A stretch of 64,000 nucleotides of DNA from Dichomitus squalens LYAD-421 SS1 (lineage: Eukaryota; Basidiomycota; Agaricomycetes; Polyporales; Polyporaceae), in assembly GCF_000275845.1 (NCBI RefSeq), contig NW_006766943.1:128002-192001 (forward strand), in the 5' to 3' direction. Positions 22,612-32,653 of the stretch are shown one piece after another. The first letter of the stretch is position 1. Each line of letters opens with the position of its first letter. The position numbers and the translations under genes were made by a program. The notes below the pieces were generated by a model. It was not told where the DNA came from. It saw only the letters and a list, made by a program, of their open reading frames with translations, and searched no databases.

Positions 22612-25600
22612 CTACAAAACAGCATCGAGTCCATCAACGTCTGTACTAAAATCCTGAACTCGTCCGGCAGTGTTAGCAACGTCCAATCCTGGCTTTTCAG
22701 TCACAAAAAACCTGTTTCCAAACAGCACGTCTGCCTGCGGGTGCGCAGCTTCCTGGGATGTCATGGGAAGGGGAACCATGGCGATCACAGACACAATCTC
22801 CTTGACGAAAATAACCACACGAGATGCATCCCCTAGGTACTGGCATGCTAGTAGTGTCCCCCGAGAGAACGTAAGGATCTCCTGGTCAGGTGGCGTGAAA
22901 CATGCGACCATCGCAAGGGTCTCGGTGTGACTATGCAGCCGCATCCGAAAGTAGTACTGTACCTCTGCAAAACGGCCATCTCGGAGCTGAACAAACATCT
23001 GAGAGTCCAAAAATCATGTAGCAAACAGAGCCCGTAGACGTACCTTTACCATCCGGGCACGCCGTGGCTTTCGCCCTCGAGCCTCTAAGGCAACCTCCTT
23101 CCATGCACAGCGGGCGACCTGCCCGTTGGGGAGACGCAGTCGAGCCCAGCGCACCACGGGAGCGGCCCAGTTGGGATCCTGGAGGTGGAGGCCCTGATTG
23201 CGGAGAAAGTCGCGCAAGGCACGGGCGTCGAGAGGGGGGATGACACGATGACGGGAGTCCCTCGCTGTAAGCAGGACATACCCATCCCCTAGTTCTTCGG
23301 CGTACTGTGGGAGTGGTGCATCGGTATCTGCAAGGGAAGGGATCATGGCCTTTAGAGCGTTGATCTGGCAGCGGCGCAAGGCACGCTCGGATACGTTAGC
23401 ATATGGAGTGACGTGCTGCTTGATTTCGCGCGTGATGTTGCCAATGAAATTCTCCAAGGTCCATTGCGAATGAAGCGCACCCGGACCGATACGCGTTGCC
23501 TCCGGGACGATGTGAGCCAGGGTGTGCAAACTGGGCCGAACAAAATGAAGGCGCTCTCTGCGGCGTCCGTAGTACAGCTTCTCGTACTCCTCAATATATT
23601 GAATAAAGGATGTGTGTGCAGATGGAAGATCAGTTTTCGGACAAAAACGGAACTGTAAGACGATGCGGACACCAAAAACAAGGCGGCAGAAGTGTTGATA
23701 ATAAATAGAAGGGAGGATGTGTCGGAGAAGGCCTGGGAGAAGGCCGTAAACATAGAGCAGGAATTCCCAGGCCTTGTAACCGCTCGAAATCTTCTTGGAG
23801 GGGTCCCGGGGAGGTCTATCGAAGGAGCCAGGCAGATAGCGGGTCGCGTCAGCCACGAGTTGGCCATGTTGCCTCCATAATTCTTGATCAGAGAATATGG
23901 CGAAGTCCCAGCTCGTCTTATCGTCAGGAGGTTCGCAGGTGAGTGTGCCCCGCAGGAGAGACATGATAAGATCCGTCAGATTGAGCGAAATTAGGTGCAT
24001 GAGGTCAAGAGCAAACCCACCCGGAACCCCGAGGAATCGCGCCAGGCCACTGAAGAGACTTGGCTTCGCGATGCCAGTCTCTAGCCGCAACCGAGTGTAC
24101 TCAGCCTTGTTCCTCGCGGCCCGAACACGCTCGAGGTTGTCCATGTAGCGCTGCTGCGCGGCAGAAGTGTCGGTGAGTGTTGGGACCCGAAGCGACATAT
24201 TGGGGGGGCCATCGTGGTCGCCACGCGGACGTAGGAGGGCTGGATAGTACGTGGGGTGATGGGGTTTGCGACGGCCAGGCTGTCCGCAGTATAGTCGACA
24301 GCCTTGGCCACCGTTGTGCCCAACGAGCCCATTAAGATAGGCCATTGCCGGGGAGTCGGCGGTTGCAAGGAGCAGGTAGATGAGCGACGTAAACTGCCGT
24401 TGTTGTGCGGCGTCCCAAACCTGGAGACCTTCTCGCTGTAGTGCGGCGACATGATAGAGCCCGGGGAACAGGAAGGAGTCAATATTGCGGGGCTTGTTGG
24501 GCCCCCCAATAACGGCTCCAGGGAGGACATATCGCTTCTTGTAGCGCAACGTCGGGGAGAGATCGAGCAGGACCCAAATGTAAAACCAAGTGTCGGATTG
24601 CTTTGAAGCATAGAGCTGAGCACCATCCAGGGAGAACATAAGAACCATATCATCGGGACCAATGTCCCCGGCCGCAACAGCCTGGAGATAGTCGGCCCCG
24701 TAGTACAGGTCGTCAACCATCGTGAATGTGTCCGTACTCCCTTGTGCTTGCCTGGCCTGTACTTCGGCGAGGATACGCTCCGTCTCACGACCACGGTGGC
24801 GCATGTCGAGTGCCGTGGTTGGGGACGCCCACAAGCTCTGTAGCTGCGGACCCAGGGGGAATGTAAGGAACGTACGCCGTGGAACGCGCTTCATGCGATC
24901 CAGGCTGACAGCCTCGTAGCGCGGCTCCCGACAGGTAGGAATCGGGCACTCGAGAAGGTTCTCAAAAGGGCCCGTGTACGCGACGCACGAGTTCGGGCAC
25001 ATATCCGTCCGCACGGCGTGAACCCCAGTGACCTGACCCACGAGCCTCTTGACCTGCTCATAGGTCGGGATGGCTGGGCCAGAAGCGGACGAAGCCTCGA
25101 GGTACCCAAGCATAGCCGAACGGACATCGGAGTAGTTGTCCTCCGAGGCATCGCCACGCGCGAGATACATGCGCATCCCAGCCAGCTGGCCAGCGTCGAG
25201 CTCAGGGAGGCGCATGCGAGGGTTCCGAAGCCTGTCCAGAGTGTCTCCGTCAAGGCCAGATGCATCCAACGTCGCCCCGCCAAGCGCGTCGATAAAGGAT
25301 TGCGCAATCCGGAAGTCCCTCCGGTGCGCATCGCGAGGGGCACCCTGATCCTCCGTGTACCCCACCTCCGGCTCCGATTCGGATTCCGAACGAGAAGAAC
25401 GGGACTCGGAACGCTCCTCGGGCGCCGCACGTGCCCGAGGAGAGGTAGGAGGAGAGAATTGATCAGGTGGGGAACCTGGGACAGGGGGAGATGAGAAGCC
25501 TGGTCGCTGGGGAGTGCCTGTCTGAGGGGATCCTAGCGAGTCGCCCGGACACGTGTTCTCCTCGTCTGAGTACTCACTCGAGGTCTCCGACGACTCACTC

Positions 25601-26014
25601 GAGTTTTCCTGCCCTACGTTCTGCCTATGGCGCCCTGCGGCCTGTGCGATGCTCAGCGAGATCGTCTGAAACCCGCTCAATCAAAACCATGCATCAAAAA
25701 AAAGTTTTACAACGTACCTGTGCAGTTCGTCCTCGTGTGCTCGATGCGTGAACAATTGAACGTGTAATTGGGGGGGGAGGGGAGCGTCCGATGACTGGGG
25801 TATCCGTGCCAGGAGATAAGTGTAGTATAAGCTCGGAGTCAGGCGTGGTGCGATGCCTCGCGTGTCTATTGAAAGTGCGTAAAGCGACACTACGTAGAGT
25901 GCCACCGCAATACCTCCGGCAGTCACAGAGATATTGTACGATGGTATTCGGAGGCACATCGTCGGGCAAGAGCTGTCTGATAGGCCCAGGAGGAGGAGGA
26001 GGAGGAGGCTGCAT
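22612..26014 (-). CDS. Tnp2-family transposase (1,101 aa, apparently intact)
   Basis: Transposase of the surrounding element. Three exons: 25718-26014, 23044-25665 and 22612-22998, joined in phase by introns of 52 and 45 nt. An N-terminal Cys/His module (YLCDCRRYCGG...FNRHARH) resembles a small zinc finger, followed by a long acidic/Ser linker. The Tnp2 core contains MVLMFSLDGAQLYASKQSDT, WFYIWVLLDLSPTLRYKKRY, PRNIDSFLFPGLYHVAALQR, NGLVGHNGGQGCRLYCGQPG and GGFALDLMHLISLNLTDLI. HSQWTLENFIGNITREIKQH comes near the C-terminal side. Asp in LDGAQ, Asp in DLMHL and Glu in LENFIG are candidate DDE residues (inference). The last exon (FVQLRDGRFAEVQYYF, VVIFVKEIVSVIAMVP) is the usual C-terminal beta-rich domain. 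No stop or frameshift is seen. ATG at 26012-26014 is the first that includes the Cys/His module. Confidence 0.88.
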
Positions 26015-27150
26015 TGCACTTGTCGCTGTGGAGATGAGGTGCGTTGGCTCGAACGATCCGCCCGAGTCATGTTATATGTCTGCAAGAGATATATTGTTAT
26101 CTAGGCTACCGAAGGCACACCGTTTCTGCGCCGCACCAAAGGGTCGAGTTTCGGACCATTGGCGGAAGAATGCATGGGTGCACGACTGGATGGTGACAGA
26201 GAAGCCGTTGCGATCCGCTCTAAGGAACGAGCAGAGACGACGGTGGACGCGGGCGAACCCAGATGCGGGTGAGACGGTACCTAGAGATACGCGGTTATGC
26301 ATGACAATACATTTAGGAGAGCTGCTGACCGATCCTGCCGACGTTGCACACAAGCTGGCAGTCGGAGTGGGACTGGTCCTGTGCACGTGTCGTCGTTAGC
26401 ACAACAAGGGTGAACTACTCCAGAGAACCTCCATGATGCGCTCTTGTTCGAGTCTGTGCATCGCTCGTCTGATACTTTGAGCAATTCCGGTCCCCTAGTG
26501 GGAGAGACGGACGGAAAAACAGAGCATGTTAGGAAACCATCTGACATAGCGAGCGCGCTGACAAACCTCTTGCAGGATGTCTCATGACCATACTGCCGTG
26601 TCGTGTTCCGCACGATAAGCATGTACGCAGGGAACGGTCTCTGCAAAAATGGTGACTGCAAAAGGGGATCATTCAGCAAGCGAAGATACGCACTAATGCT
26701 TCCTTGCACGACATGGATTCGTCCTAGAACATATGATGATCCGGCCGAGAGGATGTCATGCGGACGAGTACGTCCGCATACTCGTACAAGCGGCCATGCC
26801 GTTACGACCATTAGGAAACATGTCATGTGGAGCAAAGTGTGCATCAGTGAATTTTCTATGTACAAGGAGGGATGGTCTGAAACATACAGCGAGCGAGGCA
26901 GAGGGGCTCGCCCAGGCGTGCGGTAGACTCACCGGAAACCAGTCGGTGATCGATACAACCGACGGACAGGTGTATATATGTATGGCGACGATCGTGTCGA
27001 TACACTCAGAGCGAACGATATATATGTGGCAAATCGACGTCGATCAGCCATTCTATATATATGAAAGTGATCATCGATACATGAAATCATGACTAGATAG
27101 ACGCCGAGCTGTCATCGCGACAGCTCTGAAACGATGGCAAAAGACGGCAT
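26015..27150. other. Transposase upstream region inside the element
   Basis: No recognised coding unit. A 194-codon minus frame at 26281-26865 lacks an ATG start and any family motif. The part 26965-27070 is rich in TATATAT motifs and GATC/CGATAC repeats and may be promoter or subterminal repeat sequence. Confidence 0.35.
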
Positions 27151-28040
27151 TCGCTGGGAAAAGCCACATATCGTAGGGAAAAGGGTTGGTTTTCACTGGG
27201 GGTCATGACCGATGGTCATGAGTCAGCACGTGATGTGTTCGCCACACTAGGGGCTTGCCGCGCGGATCCGTTCAGCACGCTATACCGGCGCGTTGTTGGT
27301 CTGAGCTTGCAACCAAATGTTGTACCGCATTCTATCCTTGTATGAGTTGAATTTTTGATTGTCTATGCTTCACAACCAAAGGGCTGATGTATTGGAATCT
27401 CTGTGCTGTCGCCCGTGACCACTGGCACTCAGAGAGAGAAGACGCGGCCGCACACCCCAGCTTGCAGCCCCTGGCCCTCCTTCAGCCATTTGAATTTCTT
27501 TTCTAGAGGCCCCTCACTTGCCTCTTCCCTTTAGTTATACCTCTAATGTCTCTGCTCCTGTGACAGAAAATAATCCAGCTGCATTTTGGAATGCATGTAA
27601 GAGGACTCTTGAGCACAAGGTTCTACACTATGATGAGGAGACCGTGCTCGGATCACAGTATGCTATGTAACGGGCACGCAGAGAGTTCTCATACACTGAA
27701 GGACCTCTTGACGACATTTGCTTATGGACTCTCCGAATGCCTTGTATTCCGAACACAGTCTGCTTACCCCTGCAACACTTGTATGCCTCAAGTTACTCTT
27801 CGTTGTACTACATAAAATCACTCTAATTTATTCATATAACGTTCATAAACTATGCCCAGTACAATAGCAATTCAATCTATAATTTCGATAGACTCGCTAC
27901 TACATGCCCATTATATGGTAGACTCGCCTTGCCGCCGCGTTCTGCGATCACGTGCTGACCTTTGACCGTTCGGTCATGACCGATGACCCGGGCCGTCAAC
28001 GGTCATGACTCGGGGTCATGACGGGGTCATAACAACACTG
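27151..28040. repeat. Right subterminal repeats split by a 0.7 kb block, and right TIR
   Basis: 27158-27200 mirrors the left end (GTAGGGAAAAGGG core), followed by GGTCATGACC at 27201-27210 and GTCAGCACGTGATG at about 27222. A roughly 700-bp AT-richer block follows. Then 27946-28040 carries the inverted GATCACGTGCTGAC, GGTCATGACC at 27972, GGTCATGACT at 28001 and the terminal CATAACAACACTG. The inverted copies around the block suggest an insertion or rearrangement at the right end. Confidence 0.65.
27563..27830 (+). pseudogene. Decayed coding fragment within the right-end block
   Basis: One frame reads NNPAAFWNACKRTLEHKVLH and DEETVLGSQYAM, meets TAA at 27668-27670, then continues RARREFSYTEGPLDDICLW. 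Protein-like composition on both sides of the stop suggests a dead exon. The family is not recognised. Confidence 0.3.
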
Positions 28041-28048
28041 CCCGCTGG
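28041..28048. repeat. Right target-site duplication (8 bp)
   Basis: CCCGCTGG, identical to the octamer at 17686-17693. Confidence 0.85.
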
Positions 28049-29088
28049 ACCATGTATGAGTACTCACGAGTGCTGCTAGTGGGGTATTAGGGCGGGATGC
28101 GACGAAACCTGACAGCCACCACGGAGATCCCTTGGCCGCCCCAGGCGCTCATCGGATCAGGCTCATCAGAGCACTGCCACCCTGAGTGGTCAGGCGCTCC
28201 GCAAAATCTCTCTCCCCTTCGGACAACATCTTCGTTGCTTGCCACTGGGAAGGGCTCCACTCATAGCTCGACGGTTGCGACAGTGTGCTGTTTGTATCGA
28301 ACTGGAAGAAGCTTTGCTGAAGTTTCATCCACCATCGGAAAATAATCATCATCACAGGACGCGCAGGAAGCTGCGTGGGAGGACATCGTCTGCCGAGATA
28401 TCTGGAGCACCTGGTCGAGGTTTTGTACGTACAATTGCTACGTGTTTCGCGCAATTCATTAACATTCATTAAGCATGAACTTCTGTTGCGGTCACGGCAT
28501 GCCAGCAGGCACAGCAGGCACTCAGCTGAAGTAGCCGGTTGTCAAGGCTTCCGGTTGTCGTTGAAGCACACCAATTGGGTTCCCGATACAAGTCTCAGGA
28601 AAAAATGAGAAGCAATCATCATGCATCTGCATGCGCGAGGTCCCATCTACAACATGCTTTACAGATCAATCTGGGGGCGGGTTCAGGGATGAGCACTGTG
28701 AGAACGCCAGGAACGGTCAGATCATCTGGATCATCTTCTCCTTTCTACCGGATCGTGCGGTGGTGGTCCCCCATTTCTCCACCCCTCAAGGCGTGACACC
28801 ATCTCCCTATCCGCCGTCTAGAATCCTTCCTGCCTTGTCAAGACTCTGCGGGATCAAACCCGTGCATCGCGCTCCTGCCTTCGCGGGAACGCAAAAACTC
28901 TTGCTCAGCGCCGAGCTCGCGGTCCCCTAGACCCCGCCTCTCGCCGCACCCGTACGGTCTCTTCGCAAATCGGAAGCGAGTATGGCGCCGGCGATATATA
29001 CTGATGGGCTCTCCGGCCCTCCGTTTTATGTTATCACAACGCGCTCGACAGCCCGCAATTCCGTCACGCCTCTCTCCCTTCCCCTTCC
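28049..29088. other. Right flank of transposon / promoter of FAD monooxygenase
   Basis: No recognised gene. A TATA-like GATATATAC at about 28993-29001 lies roughly 90 bp before the ATG of the next gene and is a reasonable core promoter. Confidence 0.4.
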
Positions 29089-31171
29089 ATGAGTGCTGAG
29101 GTACGCGTAGCCTCCGTTCTCCAGGTTCTCGTCCGACATGCAGCTCAACATCGCGCCCTCTGGGTGTAGTCGTCCAAGTCGAACCCGCCGCTGCAGGCAC
29201 TCTTGCCCATCAATTTCCTCATCATCGGTGGAGGTGCGTCGATCGATCACTCGACATCGCTCATAGGCTTCGTGGCGTCAACAGTCGTCGTTAACGCTGA
29301 ACGCTTGAACATCGTCAGGCATCGCAGGGCTTGCTTGTGCATTAGCCCTTCGACGCGTCGGCCACCGTGTCACTGTCCTGGAACGGACGGATAAAGTCAC
29401 CGCAGTACGTAGCATGCGTTCCAGGGCCCGGATAAAGGCCGCCTCTCATCAAGAGTCTTATTACGTCCTTTGCCAGCGTGGAGATGGCGGTGTACGATTG
29501 CCACCGAACCTCACCAAGATTCTGTTCCATTGGGGCCTCAAGGATATCTTGATGAAAAAGGCATCAATCACGAAACGGCTGATTTTTATGCGATGTAAGT
29601 CCGGCTATCCTCTCGTGCTGCCCTGGGCTCCTTGTGACTGTTCGACTTTGCTATCACATCTAGATGAGACGGGGGAGAGGCTTGGTGAGCATGTGTGGGA
29701 CGAGGAGATGCTCAAAGAAACACGAGGAGTTTTCATGATGCTTACGGTAAACATATGTCCATTTACATCGTTTGTACGAGACCCCCACTGACTCCAGACA
29801 TGCCCCTTCTAGCATTCCGAACTCTACGACATTCTATATGATGCTGCAACTGGGCTCGGGGCGCAGGTCCGGTACAATGCAAACGCGGTAGAGCTTGACC
29901 CTGCAGAGGAGCTCGTGAGGCTCGACACGGGCGAGGAGCTGTCCGCGGATGTATTAATAGGGGCAGATGGCGGATTTGGCGTCTGCAGGGCTGCGATCCT
30001 CGGGAATGGAGTACGCGGAAAAGGAACAGGGCTCGCGGTCTACGAGTAAGTCACGCACTTCTTTGGCACGTATATGGGCGGCAACGCTGAAGTCTTCTGC
30101 TAGCACCATTGTTCCGAGCTCTTCTCTCCCGGAGTATGCGGAAGAAATCCGTGAATGGGTATGTTTCACATGGTGTCATGAATACATCGTGTGCTGATTT
30201 GCGGAAAGCACGGACAATTCGTAGCGTTCGGCAACCGCCATGCGATTGTCGCATACCCGATAGTGCGTCTGGTCCGCGTCTTCGGGCGTCAGCTAGCTCA
30301 CCAGCATCCAGCATGGAATAGAAGATATTGCATTTCAATTTTACGCGCCCGATAACGAACACGAGGGCAAATACGGTAGTAATCCAACGGTGGATGTTCT
30401 ATCGGTCGTAGATGGTATTAGCCCCCAGTGAGCAATCTCCGTTCCTAATGTCATAGGTATTGGCTCTCATTCGGACTCTGTAGACTCGCAGTGGTCGCCA
30501 AGGTTGCTCGGAAAGCTGTGCGCGTCTCGATCCAGGAACATCCGGATCTGGAGGACTGGGTTCACCCACACGGGCGGTTGGTTATCATTGGCGAAGCCGC
30601 GCACCCCTTTCCTGTGAGTCAATCTCTTCGAGAAGCGTACGGATTCGCGTCTCTGTAGTCAGGGACGAAATGTGTTCCCATGCTCACATCTACACAGCCT
30701 TCCACGATCCAAGGCACGGCGATGGCAATCGAAGATGGTGCGGTGCTCGCGAAGCTCTTCTCGCACCTTTCGGAAGAGCGGCAGATTGAGAGCTTCCTGT
30801 ACGCGTTCCAGGAGCTGCGCCAGGAGCGCGCCGATACTGTTCGCCACGGCGAGTTTGCGAGTGTCATGTACATGACCGCCGACGGCGAGCTGGCGACAAC
30901 GCGGGACGAGAACATGCGCCGGAAGGCCGCCGCGGGGAGGAACGTGCTCGATGGCGAGGGGGACTGCGACGCGGCGAGCAAGTGGGAGGAGTATCGCGTC
31001 ATCTTTGGATACGACTGCGAGGACGAGGCGGACGACTGGTGGGTGCAGTGGGGGATGCTTCGCGAGCGCGCCCTCGATCGCGAGTCGATACATGCGTCGA
31101 GCGTTCCGTCATTACTCGATCTCTATCCGATGATGTCGTCTGTGCAAGTTACCTCCACGGATGGCGAATAG
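29089..31171 (+). CDS. FAD-dependent aromatic monooxygenase (salicylate hydroxylase-like)
   Basis: Class A flavoprotein monooxygenase, NAD(P)H- and O2-dependent. Eleven exons: 29089-29100, 29179-29233, 29319-29404, 29477-29594, 29664-29746, 29813-30045, 30104-30158, 30209-30262, 30312-30427, 30484-30613 and 30698-31171; 471 aa. The FAD Rossmann motif INFLIIGGGIAGLACALALR is built across an intron and followed by HRVTVLERTDKVTA. RLPPNLTKILFHWGL is typical of the fungal group. The DG motif is VLIGADGGFG. The second FAD motif is GRLVIIGEAAHPFPP, with Glu where most relatives have Asp (GDAAHP), then AMAIEDGAVLAKLFSHL. The C-terminus (DCEDEADDWWVQWGMLRERA) is shared by the basidiomycete subgroup. 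The start relies on a 4-codon first exon (ATG at 29089) because the longer exon lacks an ATG. Substrate unknown. Confidence 0.87.
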
Positions 31172-31797
31172 GACGACGGCCGGGCGTGCGATTGACTGCG
31201 ATAAGCCGGACTGATTTCCCCTTGCACCTCATCGAACTCTTTAATCGTACTACCTGCTTTCGATATCCTACAATCGCTTTCTTGCTATCATCTACTCGTA
31301 CGCACAGCTATATCGCTCATTATACGCACTGGATGTACTAGTACGATTACCCACACTATCTGGATACCATTCGTTGCTCGCCTCTGATTCGAGACAAGAT
31401 GTCAGAATAGGTACGTGGTCGGGCTATGTATCAGATTCCATTGTATCTCGTACGGTCAGGTCGCATTGCACGATGCTGCTTCCGAGGATGTGATTGCTCG
31501 CTCAAGTTTACCAGCCATCTTGACACTTGGAGTTGGAGAGTTGGCCCAATTCGAGCCCACTGGTAACTTGCAAGACCTGCGCGCTTTCAAGCCCGCCTCG
31601 CATCAGCGACAGCACCAAACAATCGGCCGCCCGTCGGGCCGCTGGGCAGGCTCCCAGCCACGGTAGGCGTTTGTTTGCTTGTATGTATTTGGCTGGGTAG
31701 GCGGCGGTGAGCGACAGCGTCGGGCTGAATGGCGCTGAGAGGAAATTAATGGTGGGCTCCGTTCCCGCCCTTTGTGGGCGCACAGCAATCCGACACC
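31172..31797. other. Intergenic region
   Basis: 3' UTR and spacer downstream of the monooxygenase; no gene seen. Confidence 0.45.
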
Positions 31798-31860
31798 CCA
31801 ATTGCTACCAATTGCTACCAATCGCCAGTCCCGAGCCAGGCCAAAGCAGCGTATATATCC
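31798..31860 (+). promoter_or_regulatory. Promoter with three CCAAT boxes and TATA box
   Basis: CCAAT occurs at 31798, 31808 and 31818, exactly 10 bp apart, within a short tandem repeat of CCAATTGCTA. A TATATA box follows at 31852-31857. The following ATG is at 32004. CCAAT is the HAP/NF-Y site; one-helical-turn spacing places the boxes on one face of the helix. Confidence 0.6.
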
Positions 31861-32003
31861 CGCCTTGTTCCGCCATGGCTGCCTCGCCACCTCTGCTCAA
31901 CGCAGCCCCCTTCAAGCTCTCAGACATTCTCTGATCCTCCCGAGCTACCACGCTTCCCAGTCTTGTCTTGCATAACAACACCTTATCCATCCACACCATC
32001 GCG

Positions 32004-32653
32004 ATGTCTCCTTCTGTCGCCCGCCCTACTTTCTTCGGGCTCTTCGACCGCCCGGTGACACCCGACGTCGAAGCCCAATTGCCCCAGCCCACCGCGGCCC
32101 GTCTCCACACGCGCGACGCGTCTATCGCCGAGGAACCCGTTGACTCTGTCGACCTCTTCTTCGGGGTGTCGCGGTCATCCCCTCGGTCGTCAGTCACCCT
32201 GGTGGGCACTCGCGACAGTCGTCACGACGAAGTCCGTCGCTCTTCCTCAGTCGATGTCGAGGCTCTGCCTCCTTCCTACGAGGACTCTATCGAGCTCCCT
32301 GCGTACACGCAGGTTTCGGACCAGCCTACGTTGGCAATGTACCTGTTCAAATTTGGCTTCCGTGAGTATCTCTGGACCGCGCGCTGGCGTATCGGATAGC
32401 GTACTGACCACGTCTGTTCGTTCATGCAGTGTTCCCCCTCTTCTGGGTGGCAGGTGCATTCATCTTGCTCTCGCCGCTTCGTGCTCCCGAGGATTGGGAG
32501 TCCACCAAGCCCGAGGTCGTGCGGCGCGAGTTGATCGAGTCCATGCGCCGCACCGAGATCAAGTGGGCACGGCGCTGCCTTATCGCCCTCGCTGTCCTCA
32601 CCCTCGTCCTCGTTGCCGTCGGCCTCAGTGCATTCCTCATCATGCGCTTCTAA
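32004..32653 (+). CDS. Small two-helix membrane protein with PPxY-like motif
   Basis: Two exons (32004-32361, 32430-32653) joined in phase, 193 aa. The first about 115 residues are hydrophilic and Ser/Thr-rich, containing VEALPPSYEDSIELPAYTQV: a PPSY box and a second PAY, which are typical docking sites for WW domains such as those of Rsp5/Nedd4 ligases. The C-terminal half has two membrane segments (LFPLFWVAGAFILLSPL and CLIALAVLTLVLVAVGLSAF) separated by a charged loop with EVVRRELIESMRRTEIKWAR. I do not know a named family; similar architecture is common in basidiomycete hypothetical proteins. The PPxY motif hints at ubiquitin-dependent sorting, which is inference. Confidence 0.75.

Larger units (their letters stand above)
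17694..28040. mobile_element. 10.35 kb multi-gene DNA transposon with Tnp2-type transposase
   Basis: Both ends show CAGTGTTGTTATG in inverted orientation (17694-17706 and 28028-28040), bounded by a perfect 8-bp duplication CCCGCTGG. Just inside lie repeated GTCATGAC palindromes. A further inverted match pairs 17771-17815 with about 27158-27200 (shared core GTAGGGAAAAGGG). Contents are a Tnp2 transposase (22612-26014, -), a TnpA-like gene (18440-20899, -), a 265-aa gene (21108-21905, +) and possibly a small gene near 22131-22580 (+). The Tnp2 domain would place it among CACTA/EnSpm-like elements, but CAGTG ends and an 8-bp duplication are not the classical CACTA pattern (CACTA ends, 2-3 bp). 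Intact TIRs, duplication and transposase frame suggest a recent insertion. Confidence 0.85.

Noticed and set aside
25791..26399. 202-codon plus-strand frame with a Gly run
   Set aside because: Antisense to the Pro-rich first exon of the transposase and without an independent motif.
28838..28925. Possible tRNA on the minus strand (GGTTTGATCCC B-box-like, GCTC...GAGC arm)
   Set aside because: The T-stem does not pair beyond two bases and no acceptor stem is found.
29203..29233. Start of the FAD monooxygenase at 29203
   Set aside because: The codon there is TTG; an upstream exon with ATG at 29089 joins in phase through a canonical intron.
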